This document shows positions 1 to 10,659 of a DNA stretch of 64,000 nt, one piece after another. Under the pieces are notes generated by a model that saw nothing but the letters and a program-made list of their open reading frames with translations, was not told the origin of the DNA and searched no databases. Both the position numbers and the translations under genes were made by a program. Each line of letters begins with the position of its first letter. Within the stretch, counting starts at the first letter, position 1. Origin of the DNA: Amyelois transitella (taxonomy: Eukaryota > Arthropoda > Insecta > Lepidoptera > Pyralidae); NCBI RefSeq assembly GCF_032362555.1, contig NC_083508.1:4183001-4247000 (forward strand). Direction: 5' to 3'.

Positions 1-751
1 ATCTGGCACGTTCGTTATTTTATTTGCATATAATACCTATACTTATAAATTCAATTTTATCACATGTGTTTAACAAATTAATGTTATTGCAAGCCACTGG
101 CGACGCCAGGACAAAATTTGTAACTCCTTTATAAGGAGAGTCTAAATTTAAACATGCTTCTTAAAAAAATTTACTTAATTCTTTTGAGACTTAGTTGACA
201 TAAATCTTCGATAGAAGTAAAGAAAATGTAATAACAAATAATTTTATAACAATATAAAAGAGGAATCATATAATTTTGTGATGGGCGTACCCAAGAATGA
301 GCATAATACGATGCTAGTACCTTCTAATAATTAATAGTAGGCATAAAAAAAGGCCGTTAAACATAATACATATCATAGGCTGCCAAATATCAATGAGAAT
401 GAACTTCTGAAGTCTGTTATTTCACAAAAATAAGGTCTGAAATCAAAGTAATATTGAAATATAATATAATGAAATTGAGAACAACACTAACATTTATTAG
501 TAACCAGTTTTCAAATAATTTAATTTCGATAAACCTTGAAATTTAACATACACATACAGAAAAAGTAGGAGGATGCCTTATTTTCGGGATCACTGTTTTG
601 ATATCACTTGAGCAGATCAATTGTAACTTTTCTAATATTTCATAAATTTCTTTATGTTAAGGTATTGGCCTTAAAACATTAAAAAAGGAATAAGTCCTTA
701 AAACCTTTACAATAAAAATTTGTTGGTTCATTCTCACTGACACTAAACTCT
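1..751. other. 3' flank of the GLOD4 gene, no gene seen
   Basis: AT-rich sequence beyond the GLOD4 stop codon. It probably holds the 3' UTR and polyadenylation region of that minus-strand gene, but I could not fix a cleavage site. Small open frames here are short and unsupported. Confidence 0.5.
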
Positions 752-3700
752 CTACTTAGCCCTAGACTTGTCTGCCTTAATGAACTTGTCCAAATCGGCG
801 TCGCTGGCTGGGTCAAACTGCGAGAGTTGGCGGAAGCTTTCGTCATCCACAAAGCAGATCTCATGGCCATCTGGGTCCGCTAATATGATCACCCTCACCG
901 TAGCCTTCCCGGGGGTGTCCAGGGAGATCAGGGGGGTGAGAATGGTTTCCTTAGCAGCTTGGATCTTCTGATCGATCATCGGTTGCTGGTCGTAGGGGCA
1001 GGAGAATGCGATACGTCCGTATGCTTTGGCGCGGTTTACTGGGCCACCTGTAATGTTATTCTAGTAGTTAGTAAAAATGTAATGTAATTCTTAAAAAAAT
1101 TGACAAAGTTTGTAGGTCGGAAAATTCTTTACATTTTTTATCATTGTGTGGTCTGCACCAAAATAAAGAGAGGATCTCCTAAAAATGTACATACATACAT
1201 ACATAAAATCACGCCTCTTTCCCGGAGGGGTAGGCAGAGACTACCTCTTTCCACTTGCCACGATCTCTGCATACTTCTTTCGCTTCGTCCACATTCATAA
1301 CTCTCTTCATACAAGCTCGGCGGTTTCGGGTACTTTTGACCTGACCCTTTACCAGGACGTCCTTAATTTGATCAAGATACGTTCGTCTAGGTCTTCCCAC
1401 TCCGACCTTTCCCTCCACACTCTCCTTGTATATCTGCTTAGTCAACCTGCTTTCATTCATCCTCTCCACATGACCGAACCATCTTAACATACCCTTTTCT
1501 ATTCCTGTAACTACATCTTCTTTCACATCACAACATTCCCTTATCACGCTGTTCCTTATCCTGTCACTCAAATTCACACCCATCATACTCCTTAACGCTC
1601 TCATTTCCACTGCATTTATTCTGCTTTCATGCTTCTTTTGCCATACCCAACTTTCACTCCCATACATTAATGTCGGGACCAACACGCCCCTGTGCACAGC
1701 CAGTCGAGCCTTTTTGGATAGTTTCTGACTGCTCATAAAGGCATGCAAAGCTCCATTCACCATGTTCCCCGCGTTCACTCTCCTTTCAATATCACTATCA
1801 TACTTGCCATCTGATGTAAACTTTGATCCTAGATATACAAACTCTTTCACTTGCTCCACTTTTTCTCCTCCAATCAAAATATTACATGCTGTCATTTCTT
1901 TCTCCATTTCAAAAACCAGTGTTTTAGTTTTACTTACGTTCACTTTCATTCCTTTCTCTTTTAAAGCTTCATGCATACAGTTTACCATCTCCTGTAACTC
2001 CTCCGCTGATGACGCCAGTATAACCTGATCGTCGGCATAGAGCAGACATTTGACGAGTAACTCATTCATCCTTAATCCACTTTTAGACTCTTTCAAATCT
2101 GTCAAACAGCTATCCATAAATAGGTTGAACAGCCACGGTGACGCAACACATCCTTGCCTAACGCCTTTCTCAATCTTAAACCACTCAGTGTGCGCTCCGT
2201 TTATCCTGACACAAGCACTCGAATCCTCATATAAGGATTTCAGTGCTCGTATTAAGAGACTGCTCACCCCATGCATAGAAAGTGCTGACCACAATTCATT
2301 CCTCTCAACTCTGTCATAGGCCTTTTCCAGATCTACGAATGTGCAATAGACTTTTTGACTCTTGGCCAAAAACTTTTCGGCTATGCACCGCAAGGAAAAG
2401 ACCTGATCAGTACATCCCATTCCCTTTCGAAATCCCGCTTGAGCATCCCATATTTTGTCATCAGTTTCATTCCTGACTCTATTAATCAATACCTTAGCAT
2501 ACAATTTGCCGACGACGCTAAGCAGGCTTATACCACGATAATTTTTGCAGTCCAGCTGTGACCCTTTTCCTTTGTAAAGTGGCACGATAACAGCCTTACA
2601 CCAATCTTTTGGTACTCGGCCGCTTCTCCAACACAAATTGAAAAGGCAGTACAACTGACTAGCTACTACGCCTTTTCCTGCTTTAAGCATCTCGACCGAC
2701 ACTCTATCACACCCAGCAGCCTTTCCCGCTTTCATACTCTTAAGTGCTTCCACAATTTCGAACATTTCAATTTCGCCTTCCATCTCATTCTCTTTTTCTT
2801 CGCTATAGCAGAAATCTTTCTTATTTCCTTCCTTTTTTTCAAATAAACTTTCAAAATAGTCCTTCCATATCTTTAGTACACATTCTTCTCCTTTCACAAC
2901 GCTACCATCCTGGCATCTGATCCTAGTCAGCTCTCTGGTTATAGTATTTCCTCGGGCTGACCTTACGGATTTCCAGAATACTTTCAGATTTGACTGAAAG
3001 TCTTCTGATAGCCTTTTATCAAAATCCTCTTTATACTCTTCTTTCTTTCTAATCACAGCTTTCTTAACCAAATCTTTCATTTTCTTATATTCCTTACGTG
3101 CTTCATTCACATCTTCATCTATAACCTCTTGCATTCTTAAGTTAGCTTTTGCTGCTAACAAATCCAGCCATGCTTTCTTCTTTAATCGCACAAGTTCTTG
3201 CACATCTTTACTCATCCACGCATTTTTGTGATTTTTTCCTTTCCTTCTTCTACTTACACCACACACTTCAACAGCTACTTTCACAATTCTTTCTTTAAAT
3301 TCCTTCCATCCATCTTCAATATCGCTCATTTCCTCTAAATCTTCAAATTCATCCTTCAGTCTATTAATATACTTCTTACCTACATCCATATCTTGCAAAT
3401 TTTCTACTTTTACTCTTTCCAAAGCGCTGGTTTGCTCCCTTACCCTGTGCCGCCAGCGATTGAAGATACCCCTTATCCGGGATATCACCAGTAAATGGTC
3501 CGAGTCAATGCCAGCACCGCGATATGCACGGGTATCCAGCACTTTGTTCTTCAATCTTTCATCTACAATCACAAAGTCTATCATACTTTTTAAAATACCT
3601 TCCACTCTTGTGTAGGTGTGGATCTCTTTATGTTGAAACATTGAGTTCGACACAAAAAGATCCCACTCTAGACAAATTTCTAATACACTTCTTCCATTAT

Positions 3701-6700
3701 CATTCACCTTTTCGTCACCAAACGCACCAAGCACCTTTTCATATCCATCACGCTTTACACCCACCCATCCATTAAAATCACCTAACATAATAATCTAATC
3801 TAAAAATGTAGGAACGGAAATTGAAGGGAATATTCAATTAACCCAGAGCCGTGGGCATACTCTAATCTTGATTGATTTGTTATTTAATATTGTGCCCGGA
3901 ATCTTATGACCTACAAACCAACATGTAAAAACAATATAAAAGCTAAAAGACTCATAATCCACAAAGTTGTTGAAATTGTTATCAAAACGAATAAAGAGAT
4001 GAAGTATAGTGTCTGTAGGTTTATCTTATCTCAAGTATATGAAAGGATTTTGTATATTACAAACAGTAGTTAATTGTAAGATGACAAAAACGATTCACAT
4101 GACAGTGATCCCAATTTACAGGATGAATGCTCCAGTATTATTACTTATCTTTTAATTAATTAAGCATTCCAGTCAGTCATTTGGTTCACGAAACAAAACA
4201 GACCCTATCTGTTATACTAAAATGAGATAGGACGCCACAATTTTTATAAAATGAAATAAAGAGATCTTTATTTATTTGCGTTTGAGAAGGGTATGCGTAA
4301 CAGATGTTTTAAGAGAATTCACATTCATCCATTGTCAAAAGCCTTCAAATAAAATATCTTTTACGTATATGTGAATTTTTTTTATATATACGATGAATAA
4401 GTAAAATGGCTGAATAGATTTTTACAATCAGGTTGGTTATAATATGTCCATGCACTGAATACATACCGATATCGACTAATTCGAGTTTCGCCTGGTCCTC
4501 ACCAAAGCCAAGAAGTACGCTCTTCTCCGCTTTCTCAAAGATCTTCAGTCCCAGCAGGCCGTTCCAGTACGCGATGGATCGAGCCAGGTTCGAACTGGCC
4601 AGGGAAACCTTAATGATAGGATCTGAAATGACAAGGATAAATCACTTTTACATGCGGGGGGCTAATCAATCATTGATTTTGATAATCATTGATGTCTGTT
4701 TATCTCTTTGATTAACCATAGAGGCGAAAAAAGGAGAAAAATAAGACATAATGGGTCCTCATTGGGTCCCATAAAGTTTAATTGTTTGATCATTGCTTTT
4801 CACACATTTTAGGTATAATTGGGCCCAGGAACTAGTCTCTTCACTGAATAAATATTAACCCTTACTTACCTTTATCAACCGGCTGTGGCTTGTCAATGAT
4901 AAAGAATTTGTATCCATCAGGTGCCTCCAAATATTTCTGGCCATTTTGTTCCTTCACCTGCCAGTTGTTGGCTGCAGCCCGCTTCAAAGCCTCGCTTGAC
5001 TGTATCGTGAGTCCAACAAAGTCATTGCCCAACTCGTAACTTGTGATACCATAGTTGTAGGTCAGTTCCACCACAAAATGGGTGTCTTCTGGCCCGTAAC
5101 CTATCATGGTCTTGCTCCAGCGGTTTGCGTATGGTCTGAAATATGTAAAAAAAAATATTTATAAACATCGAATTCCCTCCGGGAAAAAGGCGTGATTTTA
5201 TGTATGTATGTATGTAGAAAAGTTTTATGTTTGTTACAAGTAAACTCAAAAGTACTTGACCGAATTAGACGAAATATGGCACAGAGATAGAGTAAACAAT
5301 GAATGATGACAAACTTTACGAGTAAACTTTACGAGTAAATTAAGAGCTATGAAATGCACAGGGCACTATATTTAGCCTTGAAGGACTCCTTTTTTATTTT
5401 GCAACATATAGATGTTCCTCATCATATTAAGCTAGCTTAAAATAGGACTCACTTTTACATTCAGTGCTAGAAAATAAATAAAAGCATCATACCCATTGCA
5501 TAAAGCCTCACATCCTTCAGAAAATTCCTCATGACGCAGTACCTAAAAGAAACATTTCTTAATTTTTAAATCAATTTTTTTTCATCATATCACATTCCAA
5601 ATTCAGTCTTAGATGTTTCGGACTTCCTTAATACAACATATTCGCAAAAATTTGCAGGATGTTTCTTCACCTGAGCTTTCTTGTTAATATAAAATTTAAA
5701 AATATTAACAAGAAAGCTATAAAATTTACTTACAGTGTAGTGATGGATTTATTATGTTATCAAACTATGCACAATTATCCAACTATAAAGTACTGTCCAG
5801 CTTTTGAATCCACTATACCTACTTTAACTGGTAGATATATTGCAAAGATACCAAGTAATGGATTGCAACTACAAGACGAAAAGTAGTAAAATTAATAAAA
5901 ATACATTGGAATATTGTATTGTAACATGACTGTATAGTAAATTGCTAGTTCCACATAAGCACCACATAACAATTAGTTCCGACATATTACACATACAATA
6001 CGAAGGTTGTCTTTAATTATTATGGATATTGCGGCTTTGTCCAAGTAAACGATAAACCAAGTTTTAAGTTAGGTATTTTGAAATTAAATAAAACCAATGC
6101 GACTGAAGATGTACTTTTTATTTATTTTTTTAATGGAACATCATTCTCAATTACTTACCTTCATTCCCAAGATGTCTCTGTAGAATTTTGCGGTCAGAGT
6201 CCTATTCGCAACTTTGAAAACAAAATGCAAGGGACGACCACTTATCATTTTGCTAATTATTACTGACAATAATACCTAATATTCCTATCCGATAAGTAGG
6301 GATAATGTTTAGAATTTAGAACCTAGAACAATCAATCTTTTGATTTAATTCTTACAAAAAAATGCACAAATTTGTACAAAAATTACAAAATGTGTAAATC
6401 AATCTATAAATCAATGTAAGGTACCTACCTACCTATTCAATCAACTTATCAAACGTCAAGCAATTGTCATTTAATCAACGTCAAAAAGGCCAAATAACAA
6501 AGCAAGAATGTTAAAGTGTAGCCAACTCCATTCATTGCCATGAAGATTCATTGCATACGTTGATTGTTCGTTAACAGGAAGCAATATTTTGACCGACACT
6601 GACGGTTACGTTACGGCACGGCACGTACCGTCACTGATAAGTGCGGATCGGCCTTAGTGCTTACGGACAGATCTAATTGCTGATCGCTTTGCCTCCTTGA

Positions 6701-7814
6701 ATACTCTTTTCGCCGATATAACTACCCAACAATGCCCAACATACATTTCAGAAACTTGTGGAAGATAAATGTATCGCATCACACATAGCATCTTCGTAAC
6801 TCGTGAAGCAAAACACAATCTCAATAAATCGACATTACGTCTCAGTTCTAAAGTCTTAAATAAAGATAAGACAAAAGTTACAGAAAGAATTTAAATACTA
6901 GAAGTACCTAGATATGAAATTTAAATAAAAAAATAGGTCTACATTGCGTTTCTTTCAAATTAAAGTGAAGATAGTAAGGTGATTTAGTAACTTAAACAGG
7001 GAAGGGAAAAATACACTCAAAATCGTTACGGTTCTTCTGTGTTCGGCTAAATACACGACATTTCAGAATCTAGTACTGTGAAGGACAAAATTTACCTCCG
7101 TAAATTATCTTAATGATGAAATAACTTTTAGTCATAAGGATTTAATATCCTTGCGTAGTAATAATACTCAGCGTGCACCTTTTAATTGACATATATTTTA
7201 TTTACGCATAAAATACCCATATGTAACTAACTAATTTATTGAATTTAGATAATTATATGATGTCGCAAACTTTTTTATGGATCTACTTAAAACCAATATT
7301 TTTGTAGAACACTGTATGCATATATTATCAACCGTGTGGTAACATTTCAAAACAAAAATATACCTATAACAATCACGGATAATTCAAAATTGGTTCAGTA
7401 TCTTTGTAGATTACCCGCCTCCCAACTTAAAAACCCATGACATAAACGTGTACGTCTTTATAAAATTCGTATACATAGAATAATTCGTGCATCAGTATGA
7501 CTTGAAATTAACCAGTTTTTTTTTTCACCAAAATTTCAGTTGTTGAAAATAAATAAAAATAATAAAATAAAATATCGTTTATTTCCTCAATTAACAAAGA
7601 TTGAATACGGTTTCTTAATGCTAGTACTCAGCTAAGTTGGCAAAATTTTGATACACTATAGAGAAACCATAACAAATTAAGTCAACATGTTTTTAGTTAG
7701 CAAGTCGTAACATGTTATACGTACCTTCATTCCTAGAATATCTCTGTAGAACTTTGCTGTGAGCATTCTGTCTCCAATTTTAAAAACGTGATGCCTTGGG
7801 CGCCCAGTAATCAT
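752..7814 (-). CDS. GLOD4: Glyoxalase domain-containing protein 4-like (GLOD4)
   Basis: Member of the vicinal-oxygen-chelate/glyoxalase superfamily. GLOD4 is a two-module cytosolic or mitochondrial protein whose substrate is not firmly settled. Coding exons (minus strand): first exon 7814-7725 or alternatively 6248-6159, then 5542-5493, 5135-4870, 4622-4467 and 1047-752. Every junction has GT..AG and phases agree (858 nt, 285 aa), close to the roughly 300 aa of animal GLOD4. Recognisable family segments are FYRDILGMK at the end of exon 1, VLRHEEF in exon 2, [20 protein letters not shown] in exon 3, the second module ([16 protein letters not shown]) in exon 4, and GRIAFSCP in exon 5. The 3.4-kb last intron is mostly an inserted RTE LINE. 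Family identity is sure; catalytic activity is not shown by the sequence. Confidence 0.93.
1179..1189. repeat. Target-site duplication of the RTE LINE (3' side)
   Basis: CTAAAAATGTA here recurs exactly at 3800-3810 on the other side of the LINE. This is the 11-bp duplication expected from target-primed reverse transcription. Confidence 0.85.
1190..3799 (-). mobile_element. RTE-clade non-LTR retrotransposon, 5'-truncated
   Basis: A 2.6-kb LINE on the minus strand inside the last GLOD4 intron. Its 3' end (low coordinates) is a TATGTATG-type tail instead of poly(A), as is common in RTE elements. It is bounded by the same 11-bp target duplication on both sides. The 5' end is cut inside the endonuclease domain, so it is a dead-on-arrival copy, but the remaining reading frame is unbroken, which suggests a recent insertion. 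Clade assignment is from protein motifs; RTE rather than Jockey or CR1 is likely but was not tested by phylogeny. Confidence 0.88.
1209..3788 (-). CDS. RTE ORF2 (partial endonuclease plus reverse transcriptase)
   Basis: 859 codons. Residues 1-105 are the C-terminal part of an exonuclease-endonuclease-phosphatase (APE-type) domain, with GDFNG at 3-7 and the catalytic-end motif SDHLLV at 96-101. Residues about 390-640 are a reverse transcriptase with [12 protein letters not shown] near 452, [10 protein letters not shown] near 486, [10 protein letters not shown] near 542 and the catalytic YADD at 584-587. The C-terminal region contains RWFGHVERM, usual in RTE proteins. The N-terminal part of the endonuclease is missing, so the apparent start Met is only the first Met after the truncation point. 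No in-frame stop occurs before the natural end. Confidence 0.9.
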   Translation of the reverse strand: MLGDFNGWVGVKRDGYEKVLGAFGDEKVNDNGRSVLEICLEWDLFVSNSMFQHKEIHTYTRVEGILKSMIDFVIVDERLKNKVLDTRAYRGAGIDSDHLLVISRIRGIFNRWRHRVREQTSALERVKVENLQDMDVGKKYINRLKDEFEDLEEMSDIEDGWKEFKERIVKVAVEVCGVSRRRKGKNHKNAWMSKDVQELVRLKKKAWLDLLAAKANLRMQEVIDEDVNEARKEYKKMKDLVKKAVIRKKEEYKEDFDKRLSEDFQSNLKVFWKSVRSARGNTITRELTRIRCQDGSVVKGEECVLKIWKDYFESLFEKKEGNKKDFCYSEEKENEMEGEIEMFEIVEALKSMKAGKAAGCDRVSVEMLKAGKGVVASQLYCLFNLCWRSGRVPKDWCKAVIVPLYKGKGSQLDCKNYRGISLLSVVGKLYAKVLINRVRNETDDKIWDAQAGFRKGMGCTDQVFSLRCIAEKFLAKSQKVYCTFVDLEKAYDRVERNELWSALSMHGVSSLLIRALKSLYEDSSACVRINGAHTEWFKIEKGVRQGCVASPWLFNLFMDSCLTDLKESKSGLRMNELLVKCLLYADDQVILASSAEELQEMVNCMHEALKEKGMKVNVSKTKTLVFEMEKEMTACNILIGGEKVEQVKEFVYLGSKFTSDGKYDSDIERRVNAGNMVNGALHAFMSSQKLSKKARLAVHRGVLVPTLMYGSESWVWQKKHESRINAVEMRALRSMMGVNLSDRIRNSVIRECCDVKEDVVTGIEKGMLRWFGHVERMNESRLTKQIYKESVEGKVGVGRPRRTYLDQIKDVLVKGQVKSTRNRRACMKRVMNVDEAKEVCRDRGKWKEVVSAYPSGKEA
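3800..3810. repeat. Target-site duplication of the RTE LINE (5' side)
   Basis: Exact second copy of CTAAAAATGTA, next to the truncated 5' end of the LINE. Confidence 0.85.
3811..4466. other. GLOD4: GLOD4 intron remainder
   Basis: AT-rich intron sequence upstream of the LINE; nothing recognisable. Confidence 0.5.
5166..5216 (+). repeat. RTE LINE 3'-end fragment
   Basis: Ends in GGCGTGATTTTATG followed by TATGTATG repeats, matching the 3' terminus of the LINE at 1190-3799 but in the opposite orientation. It lies in a GLOD4 intron. Confidence 0.6.
5543..6158. other. GLOD4: GLOD4 intron 1 (proximal part)
   Basis: AT-rich sequence between the proximal first exon and exon 2. Nothing else is recognised. 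Confidence 0.5.
6159..6248 (-). CDS. GLOD4: GLOD4 alternative first coding exon 1B (proximal)
   Basis: Thirty codons with exactly the same length and exit phase as exon 1A, ending in a strong donor (AAG|GTAAGTAA). The peptide begins [16 protein letters not shown] and matches 1A at 23 of 30 positions; the last 13 residues are identical. Both frames are open, so this looks like a duplicated first exon used through an alternative promoter. No acceptor is needed because each has its own ATG. Confidence 0.8.
6249..7724. other. Region between the two GLOD4 first exons; likely holds the proximal promoter
   Basis: The 400 bp upstream of exon 1B include a GC-richer patch at about 6580-6660 with an imperfect inverted repeat (arms near 6598-6611 and 6623-6635). 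A TSS for exon 1B must lie somewhere in this interval if the exon is used. For transcripts starting at 1A the whole stretch is intron. No other gene is seen. Confidence 0.35.
7725..7814 (-). CDS. GLOD4: GLOD4 alternative first coding exon 1A (distal)
   Basis: Thirty codons from ATG to a GT donor (AAG|GTACGT), in phase 0 with the next exon at 5542. The peptide begins [16 protein letters not shown] and ends in FYRDILGMK, the first beta strand and helix of the N-terminal glyoxalase module. It is the more distal of two interchangeable starts and would need its own promoter just above 7814. Confidence 0.85.
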
Positions 7815-8230
7815 TTTTTTAAATTAATTTTACACTCTTTTTAAGATTGACATATGACTTATTGAATATTCTTAAATATTTTTTAATTATGCAAATAGGT
7901 ACAGAAATAGATAGGTATTACGATTTAGTATTTTTCTCGTAAATATGAGCGTCTTATTTACAGAACCAGCCGCCACGGAAATGTTCCTTTATCTGACAAC
8001 GATTAAAAGTAGGTACGGGCAAGGCAAGACTCACAGGGAATAACAATATCTTCTTTATTTATCCGTGGAACACGGGTTATCACAACCTTAGAACTGTTGA
8101 GTATAATGCGTTAGGCCTTTATTAAAACAAAAATATGTATGAAAAAACGCAGGAAATATATTTATTCAAGTTAAAAATCACACAGCCAACACATTTTTTA
8201 CATATCCCAATATTTTTGGTCAATACTTTG
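7815..8230. other. Upstream flank of GLOD4
   Basis: Expected to contain the promoter of the distal GLOD4 first exon. No clear core-promoter element was identified. It ends where the segmental duplication begins. Confidence 0.3.
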
Positions 8231-8530
8231 TAAAAACAAAAGTTTACTTAATCTCTTCCCCTTCAATCGATTCCTTCGTTCGGTCAAACAAAACTAGCCC
8301 TGCCTGTGAATAAAGTATTTCTGAAGGTATTGACGTGCCAACTATTGTCAAATACTTGAAAGCTATTTTGTACAGCTTCGGGAATTTTCGGCACCCATTC
8401 AAAACTTGCTTGGTCGATGCATCGAATGAAAAACATCGATATTTATCGGTACATCGGTTTAATACGATGCATCGTAACTATACATGGAGTGTTTTTAATA
8501 AATCGATGTATATCGTCCATCTCTACTTGA
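8231..8530 (-). mobile_element. hAT transposon fragment (3' end), copy A
   Basis: Minus-strand frames resemble the C-terminal hAT dimerisation region (KIAFKYLTIVGT, then a decayed SER/AG segment), followed by ATCGAT-rich sequence typical of element ends. Frames are broken. It matches the copy at 16981-17321, so it predates the duplication. Confidence 0.6.
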
Positions 8531-8569
8531 TATTTATTGCCCATCGCCCTTTCTTTCCGAATTGCGTGT

Positions 8570-8700
8570 TGTGTCGGTCGGTCGGCTAGGTTTTGGTTTG
8601 GTTGAAGAAAAGAACTCTACATTTGGAGGTCAACAGTATCTATAAAATTAGTGTTCGCATTGAAATATTTGAAACTGGAGATTCTGTTTCTAAGTAAGTA
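8570..8700 (+). other. Possible 5' non-coding exon of copy A
   Basis: A stretch conserved with 17930-18080, including GGTTTGGTTGAAG and AGAACTCTACATTTGG, runs into a GTAAGTATG donor-like site in this copy. Conservation between the copies and the donor suggest a 5' UTR exon. No ATG in the right frame was found, so this is tentative. Confidence 0.3.
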
Positions 8701-9046
8701 TGAGTAAATTTGATTTTTGAAATCCTCTAAGATTTTGTTGCATTTCTCTATACCTTGATGGAAACAGTTATTGTTTCGTTTGCAAAGAGGATACCATCAC
8801 TTTACCAATTATTTAACTGTTTAAATTACGCTTTTATGAATATTATTCAGCTACTTGTATTAAATGTGTACTTTCATTTAATGTATTGCCACGAGGTGTT
8901 AAATTAAAAATTGACAGGGCTTTGATCCTGTGGAACTTTAGGAATACTAAAATTTGTATTCATGTGTTAATGATGCCTACTTATGTCGATTTTATTTCAG
9001 CTTGGTTTCATACAGCCATAAACTTAATTAATATACCATTAGCACC

Positions 9047-9474
9047 TTTTTTTTTCTCCGAAGGGGAAATCCTTTTAACGGACTGCCTCCCGGGTCTTCA
9101 CCCGGGAGAGTGTGGGACTCCTGGCATCTAATGTGCCAGCCTACCCACTAAAACCCCTCCGGTGCGCCCTTTTCGCCATTTTGAGGACATCATGGGATCG
9201 CATGACATTTCACCACAATGCCCTCCGGCTCCCCTGTGCGACTTGCCAGGGACTCTTACCGTTTAGGCGACCAGTAAGTTGCTGGCTGCCCTTTTTACTT
9301 CAGGGTCAAAATTTGCCGCCAATGAGGCAGCAAGCGCGCGCGATATCGCGCACGCCTTCTGCCCCCCGTCCCCGACGATGTAGGGGCGCGTTAGGATCTT
9401 GTTCACGCGCCCTCTCAGCAGCCTCCTTCTGCGAGATGACGTGCTCGCAGAAACAGACAACTGCCATCCATTTG
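9047..9474 (-). mobile_element. Poly(A)-tailed LINE 3' fragment, present only in copy A
   Basis: A GC-rich 428-bp insert whose tail is a T run at 9047-9055, so the element reads on the minus strand. It is flanked by near-identical ATACCATTAGCACC (9033-9046) and ATACCACTAGCACC (9475-9488). Copy B has a single such site at about 19777, the empty site. A minus-strand frame with IVGDGGQKACAISRALAA looks like the C-terminal end of a LINE ORF2 of R1/Jockey type, but the family is not certain. Confidence 0.7.
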
Positions 9475-10245
9475 ATACCACTAGCACCTGCACAACATTT
9501 CCTTTAAACTTAGTGGGGAGGTATATTGTTCCAACATTTAGTGGCCTGGTAGCGGAAGCTGCCCCTGAATGCAGCTGTTTTGTGTCGATAAGTTAGTAAC
9601 GGGGACCGACAAGTACTTATTCTTTATTTATTATATGTGTTATCTATGTTATTAAGACAGGCAGTAATTACATCTAATAATGAATATTTGCAGGCCAGAG
9701 TGAATTCTTTAACTTACCATGTGATTAAAATTACATTGTGTATTTTTTTCCTAAAAAGTTATACATTAGTATTGTGGCCGTGATCCTATTTTACTTATAG
9801 ATATTTGGAGTGAAAGTTTTTTTCTTCACTTGGATTAAAATTTCAGAAATATAATATTTGTCAATCCAGGTCCTAATCTACCAGTTTAGAAATTTCAGCT
9901 ATTCCAGTTCACTAGTAAGAGCTTTTGTTGTATAAACCCATATTTTTTTCGATATCTCTTATGTTTATGATATAATGCCTGCAGGTGCAACAAATGTCAA
10001 AGAAATAGGCGATGGTAGGTACATCGATAAATTTCCGACCATCTCCAAACTTCAAACACATGAAAAAGTACTTGAAGTCCAAGTTCGAAGAAGAAGCATG
10101 TTCGGTAGTTTCGGCTCCGCGCCCAAATTTAAACCAGGAGAAACCTGGTCAAATCCAGAAGAAACCAATAATTACACAGGCTAAAAACAAAGGAAAATCT
10201 CCTCAAGTCAATAAAGCAGTACCTAAACAAGTTAATAAACCTACT

Positions 10246-10488
10246 ACCCAGGTTCAGAATAACCCAATAACTACCCAAGTTCAGAATAAAGCAATAATTA
10301 CCCAAGTTCAGAATAAACCAATAACTACCCAAGTTCAGAATAAACCAATAATTGCTCAAGTTCAGAATAAACTAATAACAACCCAAGTTCAGAATAAACC
10401 AATAACTACTCAAGTTCAGAATAAACCAATAACTACTCAAATTCAGAATAAACCAATAGCTACCCAAGTTCAGAATAACTCAATAACT
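10246..10488 (+). repeat. 27-bp coding minisatellite, 9 units (copy A)
   Basis: Nine in-frame units encoding variants of TQVQNKPIT. The unit count equals that of copy B (20464-20706), so it was present before the duplication. Confidence 0.85.
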
Positions 10489-10587
10489 ACTCAAGATCAG
10501 ACCAAGAAGGGAAAAACTATTCAAGTTACCAACAAACCAACATCTATCGAAGTTCAAAACAGAACAAAAACTAGCCAGGTTTATGAC

Positions 10588-10659
10588 AAACCGACAGCTA
10601 CTGTTACAAGTCAGACTTATAATAAACCAACAGCTACTGTTACAAGTCAAACGTATAAT
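10588..10659 (+). repeat. 36-bp coding repeat, 2 units (copy A)
   Basis: Two units of KPTATVTSQTYN. Copy B has five, so the array expanded in B or contracted in A. Confidence 0.85.

Noticed and set aside
1185-3775. Several plus-strand open frames over the LINE
   Set aside because: They are antisense shadows of the ORF2 frame, without motifs.
8335-8589. Plus-strand frame of 84 codons
   Set aside because: Reverse reading of the hAT transposase fragment.
10246-10488. CRISPR-like regular repeats
   Set aside because: Head-to-tail coding minisatellite without spacers, in a eukaryotic gene.
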